Below are positions 55,501 through 64,000 of a stretch of DNA of 64,000 nucleotides, one piece after another. Each line of letters opens with the position of its first letter. Within the stretch, counting starts at the first letter, position 1. Under the pieces are notes generated by a model. That model was not told where the DNA came from, did not search any database, and saw nothing but the letters and a program-made list of their open reading frames with translations. The translations under genes and the position numbers were made by a program. The stretch comes from Branchiostoma floridae (lineage: Eukaryota > Chordata > Leptocardii > Amphioxiformes > Branchiostomatidae), in NCBI RefSeq assembly GCF_000003815.2, contig NC_049983.1, positions 7,580,530 through 7,644,529 on the forward strand, given 5' to 3'.

Positions 55501-58500
55501 TCGTCCAACTCCTGCATCTGTTTCTCCTCCTGCCCACTGATGGCCTTCTCCTCCCGGCTACTGGTGCTGTCCGTAGTGCCCGGCCTGTCCTGTGCGTCGC
55601 TCGCTTGTCCGAGCACCACGGCGGCCAGGTTGTCCAGCCAACCTTCCCTACGCGCTCTACGCTGATCGTCCTTCAGGCTTTTCAACATGTCTTCCTCCTA
55701 TAAATAGCAATGTTACAGGTAGAGCCTATTATACATGTCTATTGCAGCAAAAAGATTTCAGATATATAGTCACAGTTTTGTAGTTATTCCTAAAAGATAT
55801 TTTGATATTAAGGATATTGCCATCAAAATAAGGCCAATTCAACTTTATTGTAAAATCCTGTTCAAAGAGCTGTTGAGAAATGACATGACTGACATAAAGG
55901 ATAAAAAAATGACTTCAGAAAAAGTGGAAACTGAAGATGGAGAAAAAGAAAGTTCTACATGCAAAACTTATGCCTGATTCTACTTGACAGACAATCCTGG
56001 GATAGGCTGATACTAGCAAGTTTTTCAATGGATTTGAAGTGATGTTGTAACAGGGCTGTCTCCAGCTTTAATTTTTTGCCCTACTCATTGTCTGGTAGCC
56101 CATGTTAATTCTTGTTGCTGAATCTGTCTTTTTAAGCACACAAAACAACATTTCCAACAATTTCATGTCATGAAGTTCAGATATTTTGGATGGCTGTGGT
56201 GAAATCTTTTTTCTGTCCTAATAACAAGCAAATTTTAGACCTGAGAAACCTACCAGTGAACCAGACAGCACAGAGTTGAGAGCGTTCCCCTCTGCCTCTT
56301 GTTTCTGCTGCAGTTCTGCCAGGAGCAGCACGGAGGCCTCGCCTGTTATCTCCTCTGGTGTCTTACCTTCTGACTGGGGAGTCAGCTCTCTGCTTTTACC
56401 TGGATGAAAATGAATTGACAGACATTTATGCACCAAATTATGGACATTTTGAAATATACTATATCTTGAACATACATGCAGTCTTCCTCATTACACAAGC
56501 TTCTTTAATTCTCCAGCAATTGTCTCCACAACCATTTCTTGTTTTCTTCAGACAACAGATGGTTGCCAAGAGAATTAAAGGAGGTTGCGTAACAATGAAG
56601 ACTATGTCCAATTGATGTACAATGTATCAACCTGATGAAACTATTTACGGGATCGTATCTGTCAACAAAGCATGATAAAACTTTTAGAGTCATCAGTGTT
56701 CTATCTGCATATTATTAACATGACATCACAGAAGCAGTGGATTGCTCATTCCTTTACAAAGACTGGAGTTCAACATTCAAAAGTTTTGCGTGAGATTAAA
56801 TTGCTTCAGATTTCTAAAACAGATAATTTCAAGCTAAAATCTTGTGCATTTAAACCAACTACATGACCTCTGACCTTCCATGGCGATGAGCACGGCCTGC
56901 CCCAGGAAGTGGTTCTGCTCGCTCTGGACCTTGGCTCGTTCCGAGACATCGGTGACCTCTTCGCCTTCCGCTACCCTCTGTCGCCACGCCTGGCGCTGGT
57001 GGCGGAGGCTTTCCAAGTTGCTCGTCAGTTCCTGATGAATGAAAGAGAGCATTAGGTACATGAAAACAGTTCCTGTCCAAGGTGCTGAATTGGGAAAAAT
57101 GACTGTTTCTGTTGGCGGAGGCTCTCCAAATTGCTCGTCAGTTCCTAATTGTGAATAGTGAAGGTCCTGCTGGGGGAGGCTGAAACAAATGAATCATCTG
57201 TTTCTGATGAAGAATAATAAAATTGACTTCATGAAAACAGTGTCTGTCTGTCTGTCTTAGATGAAGAAAATACATGAATGAAGCAGCAGCTGTCAAAATT
57301 CCTATCAGTTCCTATTTAATGAAAAAAGACAAATAAAAAAAGGTCCTGTCCATGGCACTGAATTAGGTTTAAAAAAATTACACGCTGTCAGTGGAGGCTC
57401 TTCAAAATGCTCATTACATGTAGTTCCTAATGACAGAGAACAGCTTCAGAGTTTTCCACAGCCCTGGATTTCTTTCAATCAGAACCCATGCTTAGTGTCT
57501 GGAGTGATTTCATGTATTAGATATGCCAAATCTTTCTGTCATGATGACAGATAGGACATCATTTAAAAAAGATTAATTGCATGATGGAATGACAGATGCT
57601 GGGCATAATCTTTTGTAACTACATGATAATAGTTCCTGTCCTTGGTGCTGAATTAGGAAGTGATGCTGCAGGATGACACAATCACTGGAAAGTGTCCTGC
57701 AAATATAATCTCACAATAAAACCACAATATAATATAGCAGCAATTATTCTAAGGGAAAGGCTAATAAAAGTTTTGAAAGAAAGCAAGCCAATCTCTTACA
57801 ATTTTCTGATGGAATATCAACAGATATTCAAAAGGAACATATTGGCTCACAAGCTTCTAGTTTGCTAAAATGAGAGGGGATATACTTTTAATATTAAATA
57901 CATAGAAAAACAAATAGTTTTATATAGCAACAATGTTGCAGAGATCAACATGGTCTATCTGTCCTTTGTTACTGACCTCGTCAGCCATCTTGTTGACCTC
58001 TGCCCTCCCTGCCTGGTTACCCTCGGCGGCCTGTACCAGCTGCATCAGCACGTCTCTCTCTGCACTGTGCTTCTTCTCCAGCTCTGTAAGTACAGCCACC
58101 TGCAGACCTACTGCTCCTGTGTTTTACACAAAGTGTAAACATTTGCATATAAAAAACTGGGACGAAAATCAAGGATACAGTCAAAACTGCCCAACACCAG
58201 TAAGGGGACGAAAAAATCTAGTCCATGTGGATAGGTGGTAGCTGAGGACAGGACTCTAAATGCTTGTGTCCATTAGAAAAATTATCTCCCAAGCCAGCAA
58301 AAAGTGGTTGCATTGACCAAGTGGTCCTTATGTATGGGTGATCATAGAGGTTCAACTGTATATTATGATACAACAAGACAATATCTAGCAACCAAACACT
58401 AAGAATACAAGTTTTTGGCCAACACAGTAGCGAATTTTAAGTTCTAAACCTAGCCATTTCAACAAGTCTGAATAACTCTACATACAAACTGAGTCTTTAA

Positions 58501-61500
58501 AGACTTTCTTGGGTAATCTAATTCTAAGACTTTCCTCTCACCTTCTTCTGCAATCTTGGTCTTCTCCTCTTCCTCCTCTAGTCTTTGGTCCTCCTCTTCC
58601 TGACGTAGACGTTCCTCCAGAGCCTCCCGATTGGTCAGATCTGCTTGTTCCTGTTTCTTCTTCTTGCGGGCAGCCAGCCTCTCCTGGGCAAGCTGCTTCT
58701 GACGTTCTCTGTCTTTCTCCACACTACAGCGAAACAAGATGATCAGATTCCCTTGTGTATATCAAAGACAGTGTAAATGTCCTGTAAACCATAAATTAAT
58801 TTACGAATTGTATTACATGGGGAAAGGCGGTTCAGGAGCGTTTTAAATTTCTGGCTGAAACAATTCTGTTACTGAACATTGTTGTTGTAACCCTAATGGC
58901 ATATACAGTGTAAGGTAAGGAAGTTTTCTTGCTGTTTCTGTAGCAGAGTATATCTTTACAGGGAGGGGTTGCTAGCCCTTCGAAATTCCCTTAAACATGC
59001 TTTCCTTGAAATACGTTGCTGCCCACACAAACATGTCCTGACCTGGGACTTGAATACGGGTCTTACAGTTACAAACTAACTGGAACCAGCTCCTTGAGCC
59101 ACAGGGCTGTCCCTAACTCTATATTCAATTCACATTGAAAATGCATATTTTTGTCATCGTGAATTTACGGTGGAAAGGTCACAGCAAATACCACAAAAAC
59201 CAAATCACATACATTCCAAGACGGATGGCAATGAGGAATATGGCAAAATGTTTATTGCAATCTTAGAGAAAAAGGTACCATTCAAAGAAGTCAGGGATGT
59301 TTCAACATAATAAATGTTATTCTACTAGTAGAATATACTTACTTTGCTTCCTTTGCTGCTTCGTTCCTCCTTGCAATGCTGAACACGATGGCGGCACTGT
59401 CGAATTTGTCCTCCTGGTTCAGACGTTTCTGTTCTCGGCGCAGACGGGCGAGCTCCAACTGCCGCTTCCTCTCAGAGTCAAACCTCTCGTCTTGCCCACG
59501 CAGACTGGCCAGGAGAGCCTCTTTCTCCGCATCAAAGTTGTTCTGAAGTTCTGCCAGGATGTTCTATATAAAATGATACACATGCTGGTTAGGTGTCTTA
59601 CTTTACTGTATGTAAGTCCTCAAAATCCCTTGTTCAGCCTATTTGTCATCGAAACACGTCCAACAAGATCTCTATATGTCTGAAAAAAATTAAGCACTAG
59701 ACACAGATAGGCCTAGCAAATTTCTGTGTCTGTAAAACCAAACTAGTGAGATAAAATCATGTCTTTTTACTTTTAATTACAAGTTCAACTTTCCTTGTTT
59801 ATTTGCAACGTTATTCAGTAACAATGAAAAGCAACCAAAAACATGTTTTTAGGCCTTCCTTCAAACTGAGATTATGTGTATGATCATGATAATAAGCAAA
59901 ATAAGATTAAGCAAGAGAAAGATTTAAGCAAGAGAAATCATTTTATACATAATAGCATAATGCAAAACCGGCAGACTGGTTACCTTACTGACTACCAAAA
60001 TATTGTCTTTCTCCCCTTTATGAATATCAATTCATAGTTAGGATAAACCTGTTCTTCAACTAGATCTGTTTTACATATCAATTCATAGCTAGGATATGCT
60101 CTCCAACAGATCTATCCAGTGTTACTGACAAAAGACATCCGATGGTGTCTGAAATGTCTGACCGTTTCCAAAATCATATCCAGTTGTTGGAGTACTGTAA
60201 ATACAGAAACATTCGCAGTGGTTTAATGTTCGAGTTTTTTGCGGTGGCCGCTTTACTGCAAACTTAAAACCACCGTGAACATTTTTCCATGGCAGTAAGA
60301 GACTACAGCGCATGGTGGTACCGCAACTTAAAACCAGCACGAAGAGTCCTTTTTCCCGCTATCGCGAAATTAAATCCCCGTGAACTTAAATGCATTTACA
60401 GTAACTGATTTTTGGCATATCTATTCTTATTACCTGGATGTCTAACCTTCATCAACCTTTCACAATTTCATCAATTTCATCACAATTTCATCACAATTTG
60501 AACTGTACAATAACCATACCTTGGGAAGATTCCTCTTCTCCTCCTCCTCTTGAATCTCATCCAGTGTGGCATCATCAGTGGCGAGTCCCTGGGCCTCTCT
60601 CTCAGCCTTCAGCTGCCGTCGCCGTGCCAACCGCTCCTCCAGCTGTTTCTTCTGGTCCGCCCTGGCCTCTCCTAGCAGCCTGGCCAGCTCTGAAAATTAG
60701 CACACAATGTTTTCTTTTTTAATTGATTCGTTCAATGCAAGGCCATTTGACCACTTCCAGGCAATGAACTTACATGTGGGTGGTGGATGGTGAAAACTAT
60801 TTTGCATTAAGATAGCAATGGACACTCAGTGGATTGAACGTTGTATACAACAGTGAGAATTACATAGTTTGACAGTCTGAGGAAAGAAGCTGTTGCTGTA
60901 GAAGGACTTTGACACTGGTAATTTAATGGTGTTGATTGAACTAGAGGAAAACGTAAATGAAGTAGTACCCTACATGTATATTGGGTAGGTTTGATGACTT
61001 CATTACAAGAGTAGTGTGCATAGACCAGTGGTAAGCTGCCCTGTCTATGGACCAGGAGTTTAAATCCTGGCTGTGTCAAGACATGCATGCTACTGGAAAG
61101 GGTCACAGTCCTTAGGAGAGGACATTAATCCTTGGTTCATTATTTATTGTGATTGACTGCGTGAAAGAGCTAGGGGAAATTTCCTGGCAAAATGAACCTG
61201 TAAGACTTAGTACTATACATAGAGTCTCTGTCCTCTGTCACAACCAGTGGAAGAATAGTTCTCCAGTGAGCTAAACTAGTTTAACATCAAATCACTTTCA
61301 CAAAAAACTTTCATGACATCAAGTAGAACCTGTTAAGGTTTAAAAAATCACACTTGTCTCACCCTCTTGGTTCTTGATCCCCTCCCCTAACAGAGCGGCG
61401 GCCTCGTCAAACTTGCCCTGCTGTCTGAGCCGGCGTTCCTGTAGCTTCATCTTCACCAGGCGGGCCTGTCTCTCCTTCTCTGACAGGGCCGCCCACTCAG

Positions 61501-62890
61501 CCTCACCCATGGTGTCAATCAGAGCCTAAAGGACAGATATGCCATGTTAAGTAACAGTCCTTCTTGCACTAGATGGCTTACAGGGTAGCAACTATTTCCA
61601 TTTCTGTAGCCGTTAGGCCACACAACTTCGGCTTTGCGTAATCACTACAACAGGGGCTAGTTCAAATGTCATGCTCCTTTCCAAATGCTGTGTGTACCAG
61701 ACAAAGCAGTATGTACCATTTTCTTAAAATCCTTATTGGTATGACTCAACTGGGGATTTAACTCACAGCCTACCGAATGCAAGCAAACACTTTACTTTCA
61801 AAGCCATTGTACAGTTTGGAACATTATTATGTTTTTTTGTTTTGTTTTTTGTCTACATTAGTCACAAGTCAATCTCCTTCTTGCCCTAATGCTGTTGGTA
61901 ATCTACATCCAAAACTTGGAATTCCAACATTTGGGTTGATATTGTCAACTTGAATCTTTACTTATGATCAAAGTTGTTAACCATTATACTAACTTACAAA
62001 ATTGTAGAAACTTTGATACAAAGAAGAATAAAGGCAACAACATTTTTTTTTCTATATCCATACCAAGTCTTATGCACTGTATGTCTTCATTTACACATTG
62101 ATGAATGAATGAATGACCTTGATGCCAATACTAGCTGAATCGTGATGTTGAACAAGCCAGTATGACACAATATATGGCATGTACATGTGTAATACCTTAA
62201 CTTCTTATAAGAGCCTCAGATAAGAAACACAGTCTGAAGATTCCCTCTCTCACCTGCATGATGAGCTTGTCCCTCAAGGCATCATACTTGTCCTCCAGTG
62301 CCTTCACCAGTTCTCCTTCAGAACCACCCTCCTCCGGAGACTTGGGTCGTCCGCCCGTCAGCAGTACGGCCGCCACGTTATCGTACCACCTGTCTGCACG
62401 TGCTCTGTACTGCACCGTCTTTAGCTGCTTTAGTGTGGCCACGGTCTGATGGTGATAGTGGGAGACTGTTAGTTAAGGAGCTTACTGTAGATCGTAAAAC
62501 TTTTGCAGTGGTTTTATTTTAATGGTTTTATAGGTGAACTCACTGTGACTCCATGGCACTGCAAATACATGACTTGTATATGTCTAAGTTCCTTGTTTGA
62601 CAGATGTTCTGTAACAGAATTCTTTCTATTCAAAATGCCTTGAAACCCTCTGTCAGACTGTTTTCCTGCTACTGTAAAAAATCCAAAACCACTGGAAAAT
62701 GAATTCATAGCACTAGTCTTGTATTTTGATTGTATTGTAAGCTTTCTGAGCTCTTTGTTGTATTGCACTGTCTTCCACATCCATTGTTTACACACAAAAA
62801 CAGTAACATAAAATTGAAAGAAATCGATTTCTCAGGTGACTGAAATACAACTAATTGAAGAGGGTGCTGCAATAGAACTAAAGATCTTTA

Positions 62891-62930
<40 letters not shown>

Positions 62931-64000
62931 GTTTTAACTATTTAGCAATAGTCTATTTATAAAGATTTAAAGGTTTGTCTCTTTATTGGGTTACCTTTGA
63001 AGCCAGGTCCTGTAAGAGATAGTGGCTCTCCTTGTCCTGGTGCTGCTGTAGATCAGCCAACAGTGAGACGTGAATGTCGTCATCGCTCAGCGTCTTTCCC
63101 TCCTCAGCAGACTGCAGGGCTACCAGACAGCACTCCACTCGCAGGGCTGTGGACTCCTGAAGAAAAAACCCACCAAGTTTAAGTTGATATTACCACTCTC
63201 AAAAAAATTAGTGGAACAAATCTCAATCTCAAGATGATGGCAATACCAGCATAATACAAATGTAGTTGACATGTATATGGCCTCCCTTGGTCAATATTGA
63301 TGGTAAAATCCTAATTGATATTAGCCCTACAGCGTCGACTGTGGCTATAAACAGTCCTGTACGAGAATGACAGTCTCTGCCACATAGCTGTATATGGCAC
63401 ATCTGTAGGCTGACTCAGGTCTTCCTTTTACCAACATAAGGAGCATACTTACTGATAGCATGAATGATAAGTTTGACAAGTTGCAAATTGTCTGCCACAT
63501 AATAGTCTTATCAATTGCATTCTTCTCATAGACCAGTACAGTTACGTTCACCAATTGAATATAGTAGACACTGCACCATACTCTCAGCTCATACACATAC
63601 CACTTCAGGATGGAACAAAAAAAGTGGCTAGGGTTAGCTTAGTAAAGAGCTAATTTAAAAACTCTTTCCCAAACAATAAGTTCATGCATTGAATTTGTCC
63701 AGTATGGTTGTCTTTTTCAGCATTGAACTGAACAATCACCTAGGTAAAATGGGCTTACAGTCCCAGACACCATTACTTCCAAGGTCAGACATTGAATGGA
63801 TAAGAATTATAGCTAACCTCAAATATCTCCTCCTGTTCGTCCTGAGTTTCCGAGAGTTCAGCGGAGCTCTGTTCCCTCCAGTCTCTCCTGATCTCACCCA
63901 GCTCAAACAGCCTGTCCTGTCTGTCCTGTTCTGTCACTGCCTGGGCCTTCTGGCGACCTGAGCTGCCTGACGATCCCTCTGTCTGCAGCAGCTGTATGTA
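43593..64000 (-). CDS. large coiled-coil protein, C-terminal 1010 residues (5' partial)
   Basis: Twenty exons on the minus strand, all GT-AG where both ends are visible and all in phase: 64000-63818, 63156-62995, 62445-62254, 61525-61363, 60689-60520, 59563-59343, 58723-58542, 58083-57977, 57031-56875, 56399-56254, 55697-55463, 52406-52333, 51243-51058, 50369-50259, 49793-49647, 48719-48615, 47833-47685, 46919-46835, 45927-45868, 43790-43593. The product is highly charged (Glu/Arg/Lys/Gln-rich heptads) with recurring cores such as QLKERLAARKAKR, LQERRLRQQGKFDEAAALL and RLNQEDKFDSAAIVF, and two WxDN-[VL]-AAV-[LV]-L segments. It ends with an acidic serine-rich stretch (SVDSDSDTV, DDSADSDSVNS) and a basic tail (EEKRKLMKERFQKKKGRKR). 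It is probably a cytoplasmic structural or scaffold protein of extended coiled coils. I do not recognise a named family, and the N-terminus lies beyond the window. Confidence 0.85.
43823..45840. other. last intron of the coiled-coil gene
   Basis: Intron between exons 45868 and 43790; the phase-0 junction joins SDSDTV to AFALDD. It holds AT-rich sequence and one MITE at its right part. The plus frames at 44,960-45,314 have no domain. Confidence 0.5.
45505..45720. mobile_element. MITE (family GTTCACCTTTATCCGC), intronic copy
   Basis: Ends 'ACTAGTTAATCTTTATC' and 'GGATAAAAGTGAACTAGT' are inverted partners. It contains 'ATCCATTGTTTTTAAAAACA' and 'ACCATCCGTCGACTCGAGAT'. Confidence 0.75.
46060..46690. 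repeat. 25-bp minisatellite in coiled-coil gene intron
   Basis: About 25 copies of TTGTGCAACTTACACTCTTA followed by CACAG or CACAT. It lies in the intron between exons 46835 and 45927. The open plus frames (140 and 176 codons) follow from the repeat. Confidence 0.9.
47395..47664 (-). mobile_element. tRNA-derived SINE, copy 1
   Basis: On the minus strand it begins GGGTAGCGCGCGTAGTCCAG (A-box-like), has a B-box-like GAGTTCGATTCCGGC, then 'TGCTACTGGAAAGGG'-type and 'AAAGAGCTAGGGGAA' body motifs, and ends near AGTGAGCTAAAAC. A second copy in the other orientation lies at 60,995-61,280. It sits directly beyond the donor of the exon ending at 47,685, so reading through that exon gives a false extension of the protein. 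Confidence 0.8.
49118..49306. mobile_element. MITE (family GTTCACCTTTATCCGC), intronic copy
   Basis: 'AGGGTAACCAATACCCATTG' at left and 'TTGCCCCGCAGATTGAAGGT' at right are diverged inverted ends, with a TTTTTTTAAAAACA block as in the 45.5-kb copy. Confidence 0.65.
49380..49622. mobile_element. half copy of the 400-bp palindromic element
   Basis: 'GACGTCACTGCTGGAGATAG', 'GTTTGACCGAAAATTTAGGG' and 'GGAAAGAAAGTTTAGCAATT' match the right arm of the element at 51,867-52,266; only one arm plus part of the centre is present. Confidence 0.7.
51867..52266. mobile_element. 400-bp palindromic MITE in coiled-coil gene intron
   Basis: Arms of about 150-190 bp are inverted copies: the left 'ACTTTCTTTCCAACACTGAA', 'CCCTAAATTTTCGGTCAAAC' and 'CTCTATCTCCAGCAATGACA' answer the right 'TTCAGTGTTGGAAAGAAAGT', 'ACCAAAAATTTAGGG' and 'TGACATCACTGCTGGAGATA'. 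A short C-rich run marks the centre-left. Overlapping frames on both strands (52,177-51,935 and 51,962-52,216) are a consequence of the palindrome. Confidence 0.8.
52498..52729. mobile_element. MITE (family GTTCACCTTTATCCGC), best-preserved copy
   Basis: Left 'AAGTTCACCTTTATTTGTGG', right 'CGGATAAAGGTGAACTAGCG'; the internal 'TAACCTATATCCGTTG' and 'CAACAGATATAGGTTACC' are also inverted partners. Confidence 0.75.
52730..54368. other. coiled-coil gene intron, nothing else recognised
   Basis: Part of the long intron between exons 55463 and 52406. AT-rich; a G-run near 52,780. No exon-like frame. Confidence 0.45.
54377..54787. mobile_element. hAT-type MITE with 8-bp target-site duplication
   Basis: 411 bp with terminal inverted repeats TAGGGCTGTGTACC and GGTACACAGCCCTA. 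It is flanked on both sides by the direct repeat ATCATAAC (54,369-54,376 and 54,788-54,795), as expected for hAT elements. Internal arms are tandem AGGTAC repeats (AGGTACAGGTACAGGTACA; TTTAGGTACAGGTCCGGACC). Confidence 0.88.
54800..55440. repeat. tandem 120-170-bp repeat in coiled-coil gene intron
   Basis: Three clear copies and one diverged copy of a unit containing 'GCATGCTCTGTTCTGTGAGG', 'ATGAAAAAGCTCCCAAACCA' and 'CCATTTTCCACCACAACTTC'. It is adjacent to exon 55697-55463. Confidence 0.75.
60195..60401. mobile_element. 207-bp MITE with TA target duplication, nested in an older repeat
   Basis: Ends CTGTAAATACAG and TGCATTTACAG (inverted), TA on both sides (60,193-94; 60,402-403). The surrounding sequence matches 8870-8975, where the site is empty. 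Its interior contains 'CGCAGTGGTTTAATGTTCG' and 'CCCCGTGAACTTAAATGC'. A related sequence occurs near 62,480-62,575. Confidence 0.88.
60995..61280 (+). mobile_element. tRNA-derived SINE, copy 2
   Basis: Reads ATAGACCAGTGGTAAGCTGC, a B-box-like GAGTTTAAATCCTGGC, then 'GCTACTGGAAAGGGTCACAG', 'GAAAGAGCTAGGGGAAATTT' and 'CAGTGAGCTAAA'. It matches copy 1 along its whole length. Intronic in the coiled-coil gene. Confidence 0.8.
61530..62245. other. coiled-coil gene intron, no other feature
   Basis: Intron between exons 62254 and 61525; AT-rich, no exon-like frame. Confidence 0.45.
62893..62930. repeat. CA dinucleotide microsatellite
   Basis: About 19 uninterrupted CA repeats in the intron upstream of exon 62445-62254 (gene orientation: downstream of exon 63156-62995). 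Confidence 0.95.

Noticed and set aside
43593-64000. Naming the coiled-coil gene as trichohyalin, a golgin or limbin
   Set aside because: Resemblance is limited to charged heptad composition; no diagnostic domain is visible in the 1010 residues present.

Overview
The window is intron-rich animal DNA. GT-AG introns separate short in-phase exons, the spaces are crowded with small DNA-transposon remnants (MITEs), minisatellites and tRNA-derived SINEs, and there are two 100-base assembly gaps. The gene content (an expanded set of cGAS-like receptors, an LRR receptor and a long coiled-coil protein) and the repeat style fit a marine invertebrate deuterostome. A lancelet (Branchiostoma) is my best guess, but this is inference and not proven by any single sequence.

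Layout. 1-9.3 kb is repeat-rich. It holds a 20-bp/100-bp satellite, a LINE reverse-transcriptase remnant, and two copies of a roughly 1.2-kb direct duplication. Each copy contains a very hydrophobic open exon on the minus strand. 10.2-34.8 kb is a cluster of three cGAS-like (Mab-21 fold) nucleotidyltransferase genes, called A (+), B (-) and C (+) here. B and C diverge from each other across 8 kb. That spacer holds a 4.5-kb foldback element whose centre is an array of 51-bp units that look like splice sites. 36.3-38.1 kb is a single-exon LRR transmembrane receptor (-), with a 31-bp minisatellite just upstream of its start. 38.7-43.5 kb has no gene I can support. From 43.6 kb to the right edge runs the 3' part of a large coiled-coil gene (-): 20 exons in perfect phase encode its last 1010 residues, and the 5' end lies outside the window.

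The main biological point is the cGLR cluster. All three genes keep the GS...E-x-D plus distal D catalytic pattern and share the same splice positions in the enzyme core. Genes B and C start with a short membrane-spanning first exon, followed by two tandem linker exons bounded by phase-2 introns, before the nucleotidyltransferase core. Gene A has no such exons in view. The 5' leader and the phase-2 donor of the B and C first exons are matched by the two hydrophobic exons at 2.7-3.0 and 5.8-6.1 kb. This suggests a mobile or duplicating promoter-plus-membrane-anchor module used by this receptor family. Membrane-anchored cyclic-dinucleotide synthases would be an unusual way to place nucleic-acid sensing in the cell.

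Exon coordinates come from reading splice consensus, phase and homology among the paralogues by eye. No database search or transcript evidence was available.
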